A DNA stretch of 64,000 bases, taken from positions 124,001 through 188,000 of the forward strand of contig NZ_JADWYK010000001.1 in assembly GCF_015773195.1 (NCBI RefSeq), read 5' to 3'. Of the stretch, positions 26,531-35,390 are shown piece after piece. The translations under genes and the position numbers were made by a program. Source of the stretch: Hymenobacter guriensis. Lineage in GTDB: Bacteria > Bacteroidota > Bacteroidia > Cytophagales > Hymenobacteraceae. The notes under the pieces are model-generated. The model was not told where the DNA came from. It searched no databases and saw only the letters and a program-made list of their open reading frames with translations. How positions within the stretch are numbered: position 1 is the stretch's first letter; each line of letters starts with the position of its first letter.

Positions 26531-27895
26531 TTAGTACTGTTGGTCGTCGAAATCATTAATCAGCAGCCCTTTGGTACGGCTGATGATGTCCTGGAAAAAC
26601 TTACCGGCGCCGGAAGGCTTTTTGGGCTCGGCCGGAGCCGCCGGCGCGGAAGCCGCCGGAGCAGGCGTGCTAACGGCCGGACGGGCTTCGGGCGCGGGAC
26701 GGTACACCTCTTCCTCGTGCGAGTTGCGGTTCTGCCGCTCATCTAGGGAGCGGTAGCCCGACAGCACCAAGCCCACGGTGGTAGCGTACATCGGCGACTT
26801 TACCGCCTCGATTTTGCTTTTGCCGAGGTGCTCGTTGGGGTAACCGATGCGGGTATCCAGGCCAGTTACGTATTCGGTAAGCTGCACTAGGTTTTGCAGC
26901 TGCGAGCCGCCGCCCGTCAGCACAATGCCGGCGGCCAGCTTGTCGCCGTGGCCGGTGCGCTGGATTTCAGCGTATACCAACTCAATAATTTCCTCCATCC
27001 GGGCCTCAATGATGTAGGCCAGGTTCTTGAGGGAAATTTCCTTGGGTGCCCGGTCGCGCAGACCCGGAATGCTCACGATTTCGTACTCGGAGGCTTCCTC
27101 GGCAATGGCTTTGCCGAACTTCACCTTGAGTTGCTCGGCTTGGTTTTGCATCACCAGGCAGCCTTGCTTGATGTCGCTGGTCACGATGTTGCCACCGAAC
27201 GGCAGCACAGCTGCGTGGCGGATAATGCCGTCTTTGAAGATGGCTAGGTCAGTAGTACCGCCGCCGATGTCAATCAGCGCGACGCCGGCTTCCTTTTCCT
27301 CTTCGCTCAACACCGACATGCTCGAGGCCAAGGGCTCCAGAATCAGGTTGTCGATTTCCAGCCCGGCCTTGGTTACGCACTTGTTGATGTTGTTGATGGC
27401 CGTGCTCTGCGCCGTGATGATGTGGAAGTTGCCTTCCAGGCGCACGCCCGACATGCCCACCGGGTCCATGATACCTTCCTCGTAGTCCACCTTGTAGTCC
27501 TGGGGCATTACGTGGATGATTTCGGAGCCGGGCGGGGTTACCAGCCGGTACATGTCGTTGGTGAGGCGGTTCACGTCGTCCTGCGTGATTTCGCTGTCCT
27601 GCGAAGCGCGGGTGATGCTGCCGTTGTGCTGGAGGCTCTTGATGTGCTGCCCGGCAATACCCACGTTCACCACGCCAATATTGATACCGGATTGCTCTTC
27701 GGCCTGACGGATGGCTTTTTTGATGGCGTCCACGGTTTTGTCGATGTTCGACACGATACCGCGCACTACGCCTTCGGACACGGCTTTGCCCATGCCCAGT
27801 ATCTCAAGCTTGCCGAACTCGTTTTTGCGCCCTACCAGAGCGCAGATTTTGGTGGTACCAATGTCGAGGCCGACTACAATCTTATCGTGTTGCAT
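26531..27895 (-). CDS. ftsA: cell division protein FtsA
   Basis: Actin-like ATPase that tethers FtsZ to the membrane and recruits divisome proteins, 454 aa. DIGTTKICALVG (11-22) is the phosphate-1 motif and DIGGGTTDLAIF the phosphate-2 motif, with ILTGGGSQL as the adenosine motif. An Ala/Pro-rich linker leads to the C-terminal amphipathic helix KFFQDIISRTKGLL, the membrane-targeting sequence. It is 86 bases after ftsQ and separated from ftsZ by the repeat. Confidence 0.97.
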   Translation of the reverse strand: MQHDKIVVGLDIGTTKICALVGRKNEFGKLEILGMGKAVSEGVVRGIVSNIDKTVDAIKKAIRQAEEQSGINIGVVNVGIAGQHIKSLQHNGSITRASQDSEITQDDVNRLTNDMYRLVTPPGSEIIHVMPQDYKVDYEEGIMDPVGMSGVRLEGNFHIITAQSTAINNINKCVTKAGLEIDNLILEPLASSMSVLSEEEKEAGVALIDIGGGTTDLAIFKDGIIRHAAVLPFGGNIVTSDIKQGCLVMQNQAEQLKVKFGKAIAEEASEYEIVSIPGLRDRAPKEISLKNLAYIIEARMEEIIELVYAEIQRTGHGDKLAAGIVLTGGGSQLQNLVQLTEYVTGLDTRIGYPNEHLGKSKIEAVKSPMYATTVGLVLSGYRSLDERQNRNSHEEEVYRPAPEARPAVSTPAPAASAPAAPAEPKKPSGAGKFFQDIISRTKGLLINDFDDQQY

Positions 27896-27981
27896 GAGAC
27901 GGAAGCGAGTGAGGTTGGAGGGTTCGGGGAGGGGATGTTCTGCAAAAAACGCCTATTTGCAGCGTAGAAGCAAGCCGTTGC

Positions 27982-28746
27982 TTACTCACAAATGATTTGA
28001 TCTTTGAATTCGACGTTGACGCGGTGGTACGTGTCCCAGCCTAATACGGGCGGTATCTGCCGGTAAAATACCATTAGTTTCGCAAATTTCTCCGAAATAT
28101 TCTCGGGAAAGCCAAATTCTACACGCTGGTCGCCTACTTGCTGGGTGAAGGATAATTTTCCGTTTGGCCCAATAAATACTTCCGCTACCTGCGCCCGCCA
28201 GAACGGATGCTCATCGATATACCGGAGGAAATCCAAATACCGGCGCCCGGTCGAATCCTGAAAAAATGCAGCTTGCAAAGGCTGGTTGCCCTGACGCGAT
28301 ACCGGCACCACCCGGGCCGTGAACAGGTTTGACAAAGGTAGCTGCTCCCCTTCCGCGTCGATGTAGCTGTCTAAGCGGGTATTGGCGTGCACGAGGCGGG
28401 CAATGGGGCGGTTCTGGCGCACGTCGGCGTGCAGGTTGCCGGCCAGGTCGCGGTACACCTGCGCGTCTTTCACGAAGCTGTGGGTCTTGAGGCGGTTTTC
28501 CAGCGCTTTCAGATCCAGCTCCCCAGGAATGGCTGCTTCGAGGCGCTGGCGGCCGTTGCGCGTGAGCAGGCTGGTTACTTCCCGCTCACTAATGAAGTAG
28601 TTGTTGGATTCGTTGCCAATGGAAACGACGACCTCACCCACGGGGCGCTGGGTTTGCCGCACGCCGGCAAATACGGCCAGAGCCCCGAAAAGTACCAGAC
28701 ACCCGGTAGCAAAAAGTAAATTATTTGCCTTACGCTTCAGATCCAT
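27982..28746 (-). CDS. ftsQ: cell division protein FtsQ
   Basis: 254-aa bitopic divisome protein with a short cytoplasmic tail (MDLKRKANN), one transmembrane helix at about 10-28 and a periplasmic POTRA plus beta domain. It links FtsL/FtsB-like partners to the early ring. Sequence conservation in this family is low; identification rests on size, topology, the ISEREVTSLLTR / SFVKDAQVYRD POTRA pattern and position between murC and ftsA. Its start overlaps the end of murC by 17 bases, which suggests coupled translation. Confidence 0.9.
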   Translation of the reverse strand: MDLKRKANNLLFATGCLVLFGALAVFAGVRQTQRPVGEVVVSIGNESNNYFISEREVTSLLTRNGRQRLEAAIPGELDLKALENRLKTHSFVKDAQVYRDLAGNLHADVRQNRPIARLVHANTRLDSYIDAEGEQLPLSNLFTARVVPVSRQGNQPLQAAFFQDSTGRRYLDFLRYIDEHPFWRAQVAEVFIGPNGKLSFTQQVGDQRVEFGFPENISEKFAKLMVFYRQIPPVLGWDTYHRVNVEFKDQIICE

Positions 28747-30160
28747 GCCAGCGGTTTTGTAAAATATTTTTCAGGCGCGGAACCAACTGATCAATATCCC
28801 CCGCGCCGACGGTAGCCAACACGTCAAAAGTAGTATCGATTTCGGCGTCGCGCAGCACTTGTTCTTTGGTTTGCAGGAGTTTAGAGGGTGAAGTAATACC
28901 GCGGAAAATAATTTCGGAAGAAACTCCTGTCATCGGCAATTCGCGGGCCGGATAAATATCCAGCAGCCGCACCTCATCGGCAATACTTAAACTCTCAGCA
29001 AAGCCAGCGGCGAAATCCCGGGTGCGGGAAAATAAATGCGGCTGAAAAATTACGCGCAGCCTTTTACCCGGATATAATGCCCGCAATGAACGTAAGAAGG
29101 CCTCGATTTCGCGCGGATGGTGGGCATAATCATCCACATATATTTTCTCAGGTGTGGTTACAATAAATTCGAAGCGGCGCTTCACGCCCCGGTAGGCAGC
29201 CACGGCAGCTTGCAGGGGCTGCGGGGCCACGCCCTGCAGCAGCGCCACGCAGGCAGCGGCCAGCATATTCTCTACGTTGTGGTAGCCGGGCACCGCCAGC
29301 TCCAGGTCGGGCACCACGCCGGCCGGGCTGTGCAGGTTGAAGTGAAACTGGTGCCCCCGGGCCGTAATGGCGGACGCGTGTAGCTCAGGGCCTTGCTCGG
29401 TCGTGAGACCGTAGCGAATAACGCGCACCCCGACCGGCGTGGCTGCGGCCACGCTGGCATCGGCGGTGTGGTTGATGATGAGCGTGCCGCCGGGCTCTAT
29501 CTGGCTTACAAACTGCCGGAATGACTCCACCAATGCATCCTTATGGCCGTAGATATCGAGGTGGTCGGCGTCGGTGCTGGTAACGATGGCAATGGTGGGT
29601 CGCAGCGTGAGAAATGACCGGTCGTACTCATCGGCCTCCACTACCACGGGCGCCTTATCAGCATCTGGGCCGGCCGTTGGCAGCAGTAAGTTCGAGCCCA
29701 GGTTCACGGAAATACCACCCAAAAATGCAGCGCAAGGCACACCGGCGTGGTGCAGCAGGTGAGCCACCATGCTGCTGGTAGTAGTTTTGCCGTGGGTGCC
29801 GGCCACCGCAATGGTAGGCCGGCCCTGCGTGAGTACGCCCAGCACCTGGCTGCGCTTGCGGATGTCGTAGCCCTGCTCGCGCAGCCAGGCCCACTCCCGG
29901 TGGTCGGCCGGAATGGCGGGCGTGAGTACGACCAGGGTCTGGGCTTGGTTTGTGCGCACCTCCACCGGAATGTTGTCCACGGCATCCTCGTAGTGAATGA
30001 GGATGCCTTCGGCCTCCAGCGCCTGGGTGAGCGGCGTTGAGGTTTTGTCGTAGCCGCTCACGTGGTGGCCATTGGCCTGGAACCAGCGGGCCAGCGCCGA
30101 CATGCCAATGCCCCCAACTCCCAGAAAGTAGACGTACGGAAACGAAGCAACAGAACTCAA
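28730..30160 (-). CDS. murC: UDP-N-acetylmuramate--L-alanine ligase
   Basis: MurC adds L-alanine to UDP-MurNAc with ATP, the first step of the peptide stem, in the cytoplasm. 476 aa. N-terminal nucleotide-binding loop GVGGIGM (14-20), ATP loop GTHGKTT (121-127), and a C-terminal domain with VDDYAHHPREIEA. The frame has no ATG before GVGGIGM, so the start is probably TTG at 30160. Upstream murG ends 27 bases before; downstream it overlaps ftsQ. Confidence 0.96.
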   Translation of the reverse strand: MSSVASFPYVYFLGVGGIGMSALARWFQANGHHVSGYDKTSTPLTQALEAEGILIHYEDAVDNIPVEVRTNQAQTLVVLTPAIPADHREWAWLREQGYDIRKRSQVLGVLTQGRPTIAVAGTHGKTTTSSMVAHLLHHAGVPCAAFLGGISVNLGSNLLLPTAGPDADKAPVVVEADEYDRSFLTLRPTIAIVTSTDADHLDIYGHKDALVESFRQFVSQIEPGGTLIINHTADASVAAATPVGVRVIRYGLTTEQGPELHASAITARGHQFHFNLHSPAGVVPDLELAVPGYHNVENMLAAACVALLQGVAPQPLQAAVAAYRGVKRRFEFIVTTPEKIYVDDYAHHPREIEAFLRSLRALYPGKRLRVIFQPHLFSRTRDFAAGFAESLSIADEVRLLDIYPARELPMTGVSSEIIFRGITSPSKLLQTKEQVLRDAEIDTTFDVLATVGAGDIDQLVPRLKNILQNRWHGSEA

Positions 30161-30187
30161 GAGGATGACGAGATAAGAAGTGAGGAA

Positions 30188-31333
30188 TTAAGAATGCGTG
30201 GGCCGGACCATCAGCTTTTCGAGCTCATCCACGATGGCCGTGGTGGCGTTTGGGTGAGCCAGGCGCCGGATGCTGGTAGTCAGCTGCTGCTGCCGGGCCG
30301 GGTTGCCGAGCAAGGCCAGGGCTTCGTCGTAGAGGCGCAGGCTGGCTTCGGCATCCGTCACGAGCAGGGCCGCATCCTGGTCGACGAGGGCGCGGGCATT
30401 TTTGGTTTGATGGTCCTCGGCCACGTTGGGCGAAGGCACCAGCACGCAGGGCTTGCCCGTGAGGCACAGCTCCGACACTGATAACGCCCCGGCCCGCGAA
30501 ATCACCACGTCGGCGGCGGCGTAGGCCAGGTCCATGCGCTGCACAAACTCCAGCGCGTGCAGGCCGGTACCGGGGTAAGGCTCCATATCTTCGCGGGCCG
30601 TGGGGTAATACAGCTTGCCGGTTTGCCAGAGCAGCTGCACCCCGGCCATTTTCAGGCGCGGCAGCGCGGCCGCCGTGGCGTGGTTGAGGGTGCGGGCGCC
30701 CAGGCTGCCGCCCACCACCAGTAGCACGGGGCGGCTGGCATCGAGGCCAAAAAAGCGCAGAGCTTCTTCCCGGCTGCCTTGGGCTATTTCGCTACGGATG
30801 GGGTTGCCGGTCAGCACCAGCTTTTCGGCAGGAAAGAACTTTTCCATGCCACCGTAGGCCACACAGATTTTGCTTACGCGCCGGGCCAGCAGCTTATTTA
30901 CTAGGCCGGCGTAGGAGTTCTGTTCCTGAATGAGCGACGGAATTCCGCGCGAGGTAGCCGCCAGCAGCACCGGAGCCGAGGCGTAGCCACCCACCCCCAC
31001 CACGGCATCGGGCTGAAACTCTTCCAGCAGCTTGCCCGCCTTGCGCACCGAGCGAAACACCCGCACCGGAAAAAGCAGATTCTGGGGGGTGAGGCGGCGC
31101 TGCAAACCTGTAATATCAAGGCCCACGATGCGGTAGCCGGCTTCAGGCACGCGCGTCATTTCCATGCGGCCGTTGGCTCCTACGAAGAGAATTTCCGCGG
31201 CCGGATGGCGGCGGCGCAGCTCGTTGGCAATAGCCACAGCCGGGAAGATATGCCCGCCCGTACCGCCACCGCTGATGATGACACGGTAGGGTTTCAATTC
31301 TGAATTATGAATGCTGAATTCTGAATTGGGCAT
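30188..31333 (-). CDS. murG: undecaprenyl-PP-MurNAc-pentapeptide GlcNAc transferase MurG
   Basis: MurG makes lipid II from lipid I and UDP-GlcNAc on the inner face of the membrane. 381 aa; the donor/acceptor loops GGGTGGHIFPAVAIA and GVGGYASAPVLLAA are visible, as is SLGARTLNHA. The only ATG (31333) adds 14 residues before the usual MurG start, and these come from the AT-rich repeat (NSEFSIHNSEL). The native start would lie near KPYRVIISGG; a TTG one codon before KPY is an alternative start. Downstream is murC after 27 bases. Confidence 0.95.
   Translation of the reverse strand: MPNSEFSIHNSELKPYRVIISGGGTGGHIFPAVAIANELRRRHPAAEILFVGANGRMEMTRVPEAGYRIVGLDITGLQRRLTPQNLLFPVRVFRSVRKAGKLLEEFQPDAVVGVGGYASAPVLLAATSRGIPSLIQEQNSYAGLVNKLLARRVSKICVAYGGMEKFFPAEKLVLTGNPIRSEIAQGSREEALRFFGLDASRPVLLVVGGSLGARTLNHATAAALPRLKMAGVQLLWQTGKLYYPTAREDMEPYPGTGLHALEFVQRMDLAYAAADVVISRAGALSVSELCLTGKPCVLVPSPNVAEDHQTKNARALVDQDAALLVTDAEASLRLYDEALALLGNPARQQQLTTSIRRLAHPNATTAIVDELEKLMVRPTHS
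31294..31333. repeat. AATTCTGAATT-type repeat at the murG start
   Basis: Four tandem, imperfect copies of an ATTCTGAATT-type unit lie across the murG 5' end. It belongs to the same AT-rich intergenic family as the repeats at 26410 and 51244, and here it is read as the N-terminal codons of murG. Confidence 0.7.
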
Positions 31334-31379
31334 TGGATTGGGTTGGGAAGCAGAAGAAAATCTAATTGTTCAGGGTTAC

Positions 31380-32558
31380 CTACGCCAGCGCCGTTTTCTT
31401 CGGTATGCGGGCGGTATCGGCCGGCTCACCGGTCATGGGGCGAAGCTCCCGCTCCCCGCGACTCACGGCCAGGATGATGCCGATGCTGATGCCGGTGAAA
31501 ATGAGGGACGTGCCCCCCATGCTCAGCAAGGGCAGCGGCAGCCCGGTAATAGGGCCCAGCCCCACGGCTACGCCCATATTTACCATGGCCTGCAAAACCA
31601 GGCTAAAGCTCAGCCCCGCCGAGAGCAGCCCACCAAACGCGCCGTAGCTGTTCATCACCGTAATCAGACCACGGTACAAAAAGGCGAGGTACAGGAACAG
31701 GATGGCTACGCCACCCAGCAGCCCGTACTCCTCAATGATAACGGCGTAAATGAAGTCGGAGTATGGGTGGGGCAGAATGTTGCGCTCGGTGCTTTTGCCG
31801 GGGCCTTTGCCCGATACGCCGCCCGTGGCAATGGCAATGTAGCTGTGCTCCAGCTGAAACGGCACTGGCTTGGTTTTGTCGGTGAAGTTCTCGATGCGTG
31901 ACTGCACGGTTTTGAAGCGCTGTCCGGTGGCTAGGCCCAGGCCGCCCACCACGGCCCCAATGGCAATCATGACGGCCATTTGCTTGAGCGGCACCCGGCC
32001 AATGAACATGAGCAGCAGACAGGTAGCAAACAGCAGCAGCGCCGTGGAAGCGTTACTCATGATGATGATGCCGCAGATCAACCCCACCCACAGCATCACG
32101 GGCAGCAGCGTGGTCTTGAAATCGTCGACGTGCTGCTGGCGGCGGCTGAGCATGCTGGCCAGATGCGCAATGAGGGCCAGCTTGGCCAAGTCGGAGGGCT
32201 GGAAGGTTTGGTTGATGACGGGGATGGTAAGCCAGCGCGAGGCCTCGTTGATGTTCGAGCCCATGAAATAGGTAAACAGCAGCAGCGGCACCGACAGCAG
32301 CAGGGCGTAGAGCGACAGGCGCGAGTAGTGCCGGTAGTCGATGCGGTGGGCCAGCCACATGAAGAACAAGCCCACGAAAATCAGCCCGGTATGCTTGATG
32401 AGGAAGTACTCCGTGTTGCCACCCATCTTTTTGTAGGCCAGCGTACCCGTAGCCGAGTATACCACCGCAATGGAGATAAGCGAAAACAGAATCACAATAC
32501 CCCAGAGCACCGGGTCACCCTTCAGGTTGCGCTGTAGCCAGTTTTTGATGATGTCCAT
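31380..32558 (-). CDS. ftsW: lipid II polymerase FtsW (SEDS family)
   Basis: 392-aa polytopic membrane protein of the SEDS family that polymerises septal peptidoglycan together with FtsI. About ten transmembrane helices are apparent; family landmarks are the block INEASRWLTIP, LKQMAVMI and the C-terminal GLPLPLLSMGGTSL. The start is ATG 32558 (MDIIKNWLQRN). Spacing is 63 bases after murD and 46 bases before murG. Confidence 0.96.
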   Translation of the reverse strand: MDIIKNWLQRNLKGDPVLWGIVILFSLISIAVVYSATGTLAYKKMGGNTEYFLIKHTGLIFVGLFFMWLAHRIDYRHYSRLSLYALLLSVPLLLFTYFMGSNINEASRWLTIPVINQTFQPSDLAKLALIAHLASMLSRRQQHVDDFKTTLLPVMLWVGLICGIIIMSNASTALLLFATCLLLMFIGRVPLKQMAVMIAIGAVVGGLGLATGQRFKTVQSRIENFTDKTKPVPFQLEHSYIAIATGGVSGKGPGKSTERNILPHPYSDFIYAVIIEEYGLLGGVAILFLYLAFLYRGLITVMNSYGAFGGLLSAGLSFSLVLQAMVNMGVAVGLGPITGLPLPLLSMGGTSLIFTGISIGIILAVSRGERELRPMTGEPADTARIPKKTALA

Positions 32559-32621
32559 CCGGCGGGGAAATGATGAAGTGGTGAAATAGTGCGTTCGGTC
32601 CTGGTAGCAGCAGCGCCCAGG

Positions 32622-34028
32622 CTATTCGTTGGCTTCCTCGTTGGTTTGCTCATCGGCGAGTTCCTGCACGGCGGCAGCGAACTGCCGGCCGCGGTCCTCG
32701 TAGTTTTTGAACAGATCAAACGACGCGCAGCAGGGCGAGAGCAGCACCACGTCGCCGGGTTGGGCCAGCTCGGCGGCGCGGCGCACGGCCTGCTGCATGC
32801 TCTGGGTTTCCTCTACCAGCGGCAGCACGGGCCCGAAGGCGGCTTTCAGCTTCTCATTGTCTACGCCCAGGCAAATCAGCGCCTTCACGCGCGACTGCGC
32901 CAGGGTTAGCAGCGGGGAGTAGTCGTTGCCTTTGTCGGTGCCGCCCGCAATCCAGACGATAGGCTCCCGGATACCGTCGAGGGCGTACCAGGCGGCTTCC
33001 ACGTTGGTGGCCTTGGAGTCGTTGATGAAGCGGGCGCCATTTATTTCGCCTACGGGCTGCAGGCGGTGGTCGGCGTTACGGAACGTAGCCAGGGCGGTTT
33101 CAATCTGCCCGGCCTCCACGCCGGCCACGCGGGCGCACAAAATGGCCGCCAGGATGTTCTGGCGGTTGTGCTGGCCTATCAGCGGCGAGCTGCTGGTGCT
33201 GATTTCCTCGGTCTTACCGTAGTAGCCGGGCTCCAGGTCCACGCACAGCCGCTCTTCGCCGGTATAGTAGCCGGCCAGGTGGTAGTCGGGCCGGGCGTGG
33301 AGGCTGAAGGGCAGTTGCCGCACCGGCCGCAGGGCCGCCTGGAAGTAGCGCTGAATAGTCTCGTCGTCGGCGTTGTAGATGAAATAGCCCTGGCTGTCCT
33401 GGTTGCGCATGATGCGCAGCTTAGACTGGGCATACTTCTCCAGAGAGTAGTCGTACCGGTCGAGGTGGTCGGGGGTGATGTTGAGCAGCACCGACACCCA
33501 GGGCTGGAAGTCGTAGGTATCGTCGAGCTGGAAAGAGCTCATTTCCACCACGTAGTAGTCGAACTGGTCGTCGATAACCTGCTCGGCCAGCGAGAAGCCC
33601 ACGTTGCCGGCCAACCCCACGCGCAGGCCCGCTTCCTTCAGCAAGTGGTAGGTAAGCAGGGTGGTAGTGGTTTTGCCGTTGGTGCCCGTAATGCAGATGC
33701 ACTGCGCCCGGGTGTAGCGCCCGGCCAGCTCAATTTCCGAAATGATGGGAATCTGCTTTTCGCGCAGGGCCTGTACTACGGGCGCTTTCTCCGGGATGCC
33801 GGGGCTTTTCACGACTTCCGTAGCCGTCAGAATCTCGCTGAGCGTGTGCTGGCCTTCCTCGAAGCGGATGTCCGCCGCCTGCAGCTTCTCTTTATAGCTT
33901 GGCTTGAGCGTTCCGGCATCCGACACAAACACGTCGTAGCCTTTGGCCTGCGCCAGCAGCGCCGCTCCTACCCCACTTTCGCCCGAGCCGAGCACTACCA
34001 GTCGTTGACCGTTTGCGGTTGCCGTCAT
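32622..34028 (-). CDS. murD: UDP-N-acetylmuramoylalanine--D-glutamate ligase
   Basis: MurD adds D-glutamate to UDP-MurNAc-L-Ala with ATP. 468 aa; N-terminal dinucleotide-like loop GSGESGVG (14-21), ATP loop GTNGKTTTT (115-123), the central ISPGIPE-like SPGIPEKAP and the late FINDSKATN block are present. It starts 3 bases after the mraY stop, which points to coupled translation. The long frames on the opposite strand are compositional shadows. Confidence 0.96.
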   Translation of the reverse strand: MTATANGQRLVVLGSGESGVGAALLAQAKGYDVFVSDAGTLKPSYKEKLQAADIRFEEGQHTLSEILTATEVVKSPGIPEKAPVVQALREKQIPIISEIELAGRYTRAQCICITGTNGKTTTTLLTYHLLKEAGLRVGLAGNVGFSLAEQVIDDQFDYYVVEMSSFQLDDTYDFQPWVSVLLNITPDHLDRYDYSLEKYAQSKLRIMRNQDSQGYFIYNADDETIQRYFQAALRPVRQLPFSLHARPDYHLAGYYTGEERLCVDLEPGYYGKTEEISTSSSPLIGQHNRQNILAAILCARVAGVEAGQIETALATFRNADHRLQPVGEINGARFINDSKATNVEAAWYALDGIREPIVWIAGGTDKGNDYSPLLTLAQSRVKALICLGVDNEKLKAAFGPVLPLVEETQSMQQAVRRAAELAQPGDVVLLSPCCASFDLFKNYEDRGRQFAAAVQELADEQTNEEANE

Positions 34029-34031
34029 GGG

Positions 34032-35252
34032 TTAGCGAAGTTTGAGGGTGACGAGGGTAATAACGGCCAGCATAATGCCCACAATCCAGAAGCGCGACAC
34101 GATTTTACTTTCGTGGTAGCCCAGCTTCTGGTAGTGGTGGTGCAGCGGCGACATGCGCAAGAGGCGCTTGCCTTCCCCGTACTTGCGGCGGGTATACTTG
34201 AAATAGCTCACCTGCAGCATCACCGACAGGTTTTCGATCAGGAAAATGCCGCAGAGCACCGGAATCAGCAACTCTTTGCGCACGATAAGGGCCAGCACCG
34301 CAATGATACCCCCAATAGCCAAAGAGCCGGTGTCGCCCATAAATACCTGCGCCGGGTAGGAGTTGTACCACAGAAAGCCCACACAGGCCCCCACGAAAGC
34401 CGTACAAAAGATAACCAGCTCCCCGGAGTTCGGGATATACATGATATCGAGGTAGTCGGCCAGCAGTGCGTTGCCGCTCACAAAGCAGAAAATAGCCAGC
34501 GTGATGCCGATAATGGCCGAAGTGCCGGCCGCCAGCCCGTCGAGGCCGTCGGTGATGTTGGCGCCGTTGCTCACGGCCGTGATGATGAGGATGACGATGG
34601 GAATGTAGAGGATGCTATACAGCCCGTTGAAGTAGGGGCCGGCGTAGCTGAACAGGTTGCCGTAGTTCAACTCGTTGTTTTTGGCGAAGGGAATGGTGGT
34701 AATCATCAGCTTCACATCCTGGTACACGGTACTGGCATCTACCGCCGACAGGTCGCCGTTGGGCAGCAGGTACTGGCGCACGGTCACGTCCTTCGAGAAA
34801 AACAGCACCCAGCCCACCGTAATACCCAGGCCAATCTGGCCCAGCACCTTGAAGCGCCCGGCCAGCCCTTCCTTGTCCTTCTTTACAACCTTAATATAGT
34901 CATCCACAAACCCGATCAGGCCCAGCCACACGGTGCTCAGAATCATCAGCACGATGTAGATATTGTCGAGCTTGGCAAACAGCAGCACCGGCACCAGAAT
35001 GGCCAGTAGGATGATGAGCCCGCCCATCGTAGGCGTCCCTTTCTTCTCCATCTGCCCCTGCAAACCCAGGTCGCGGATGGACTCACCAATTTGCTGCCGC
35101 TGGAGCAGCCGGATGAGGGGCGCGCCAAAGTACTGGGCAATGATTAGCGAAGTTACCACTGCCATAGCCGCGCGGAACGTGGTGTACTGAAACACGCCGG
35201 TACCGGGAATGTGGTAGTGCTGGTAGAGGTAAGTGAAGAGGTAATACAGCAT
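34032..35252 (-). CDS. mraY: phospho-MurNAc-pentapeptide transferase MraY
   Basis: 406-aa integral membrane enzyme that transfers phospho-MurNAc-pentapeptide to undecaprenyl phosphate, giving lipid I. Ten-helix pattern; [10 protein letters not shown] (74-83 region), the acidic motif [12 protein letters not shown] (about 232-243) and [16 protein letters not shown] [12 protein letters not shown] are seen, as is the SPLHHHYQ histidine block near the C-terminus. Start ATG 35252. A 138-base gap separates it from murE. Confidence 0.97.
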   Translation of the reverse strand: MLYYLFTYLYQHYHIPGTGVFQYTTFRAAMAVVTSLIIAQYFGAPLIRLLQRQQIGESIRDLGLQGQMEKKGTPTMGGLIILLAILVPVLLFAKLDNIYIVLMILSTVWLGLIGFVDDYIKVVKKDKEGLAGRFKVLGQIGLGITVGWVLFFSKDVTVRQYLLPNGDLSAVDASTVYQDVKLMITTIPFAKNNELNYGNLFSYAGPYFNGLYSILYIPIVILIITAVSNGANITDGLDGLAAGTSAIIGITLAIFCFVSGNALLADYLDIMYIPNSGELVIFCTAFVGACVGFLWYNSYPAQVFMGDTGSLAIGGIIAVLALIVRKELLIPVLCGIFLIENLSVMLQVSYFKYTRRKYGEGKRLLRMSPLHHHYQKLGYHESKIVSRFWIVGIMLAVITLVTLKLR

Positions 35253-35390
35253 GAAGGCGAAGTCAGCGGGTCAGGAAAAGCGAAAGCCGAACAGCAAAAT
35301 TAATGCTTCGGGCCGGGTGCCGGGTGCGCAGGAAGGAATCTTTATGGTTTGGTTTGCTGACTTGGCTCCTTAAACACGACGCGCTAAAGC

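Noticed and set aside
33066..35009. 647-aa open frame on the plus strand
   Set aside because: It lies antisense to murD and mraY, and its sequence is rich in H, Q, V and G from the complementary codon bias. The minus-strand genes have full family motifs, so this is a shadow.
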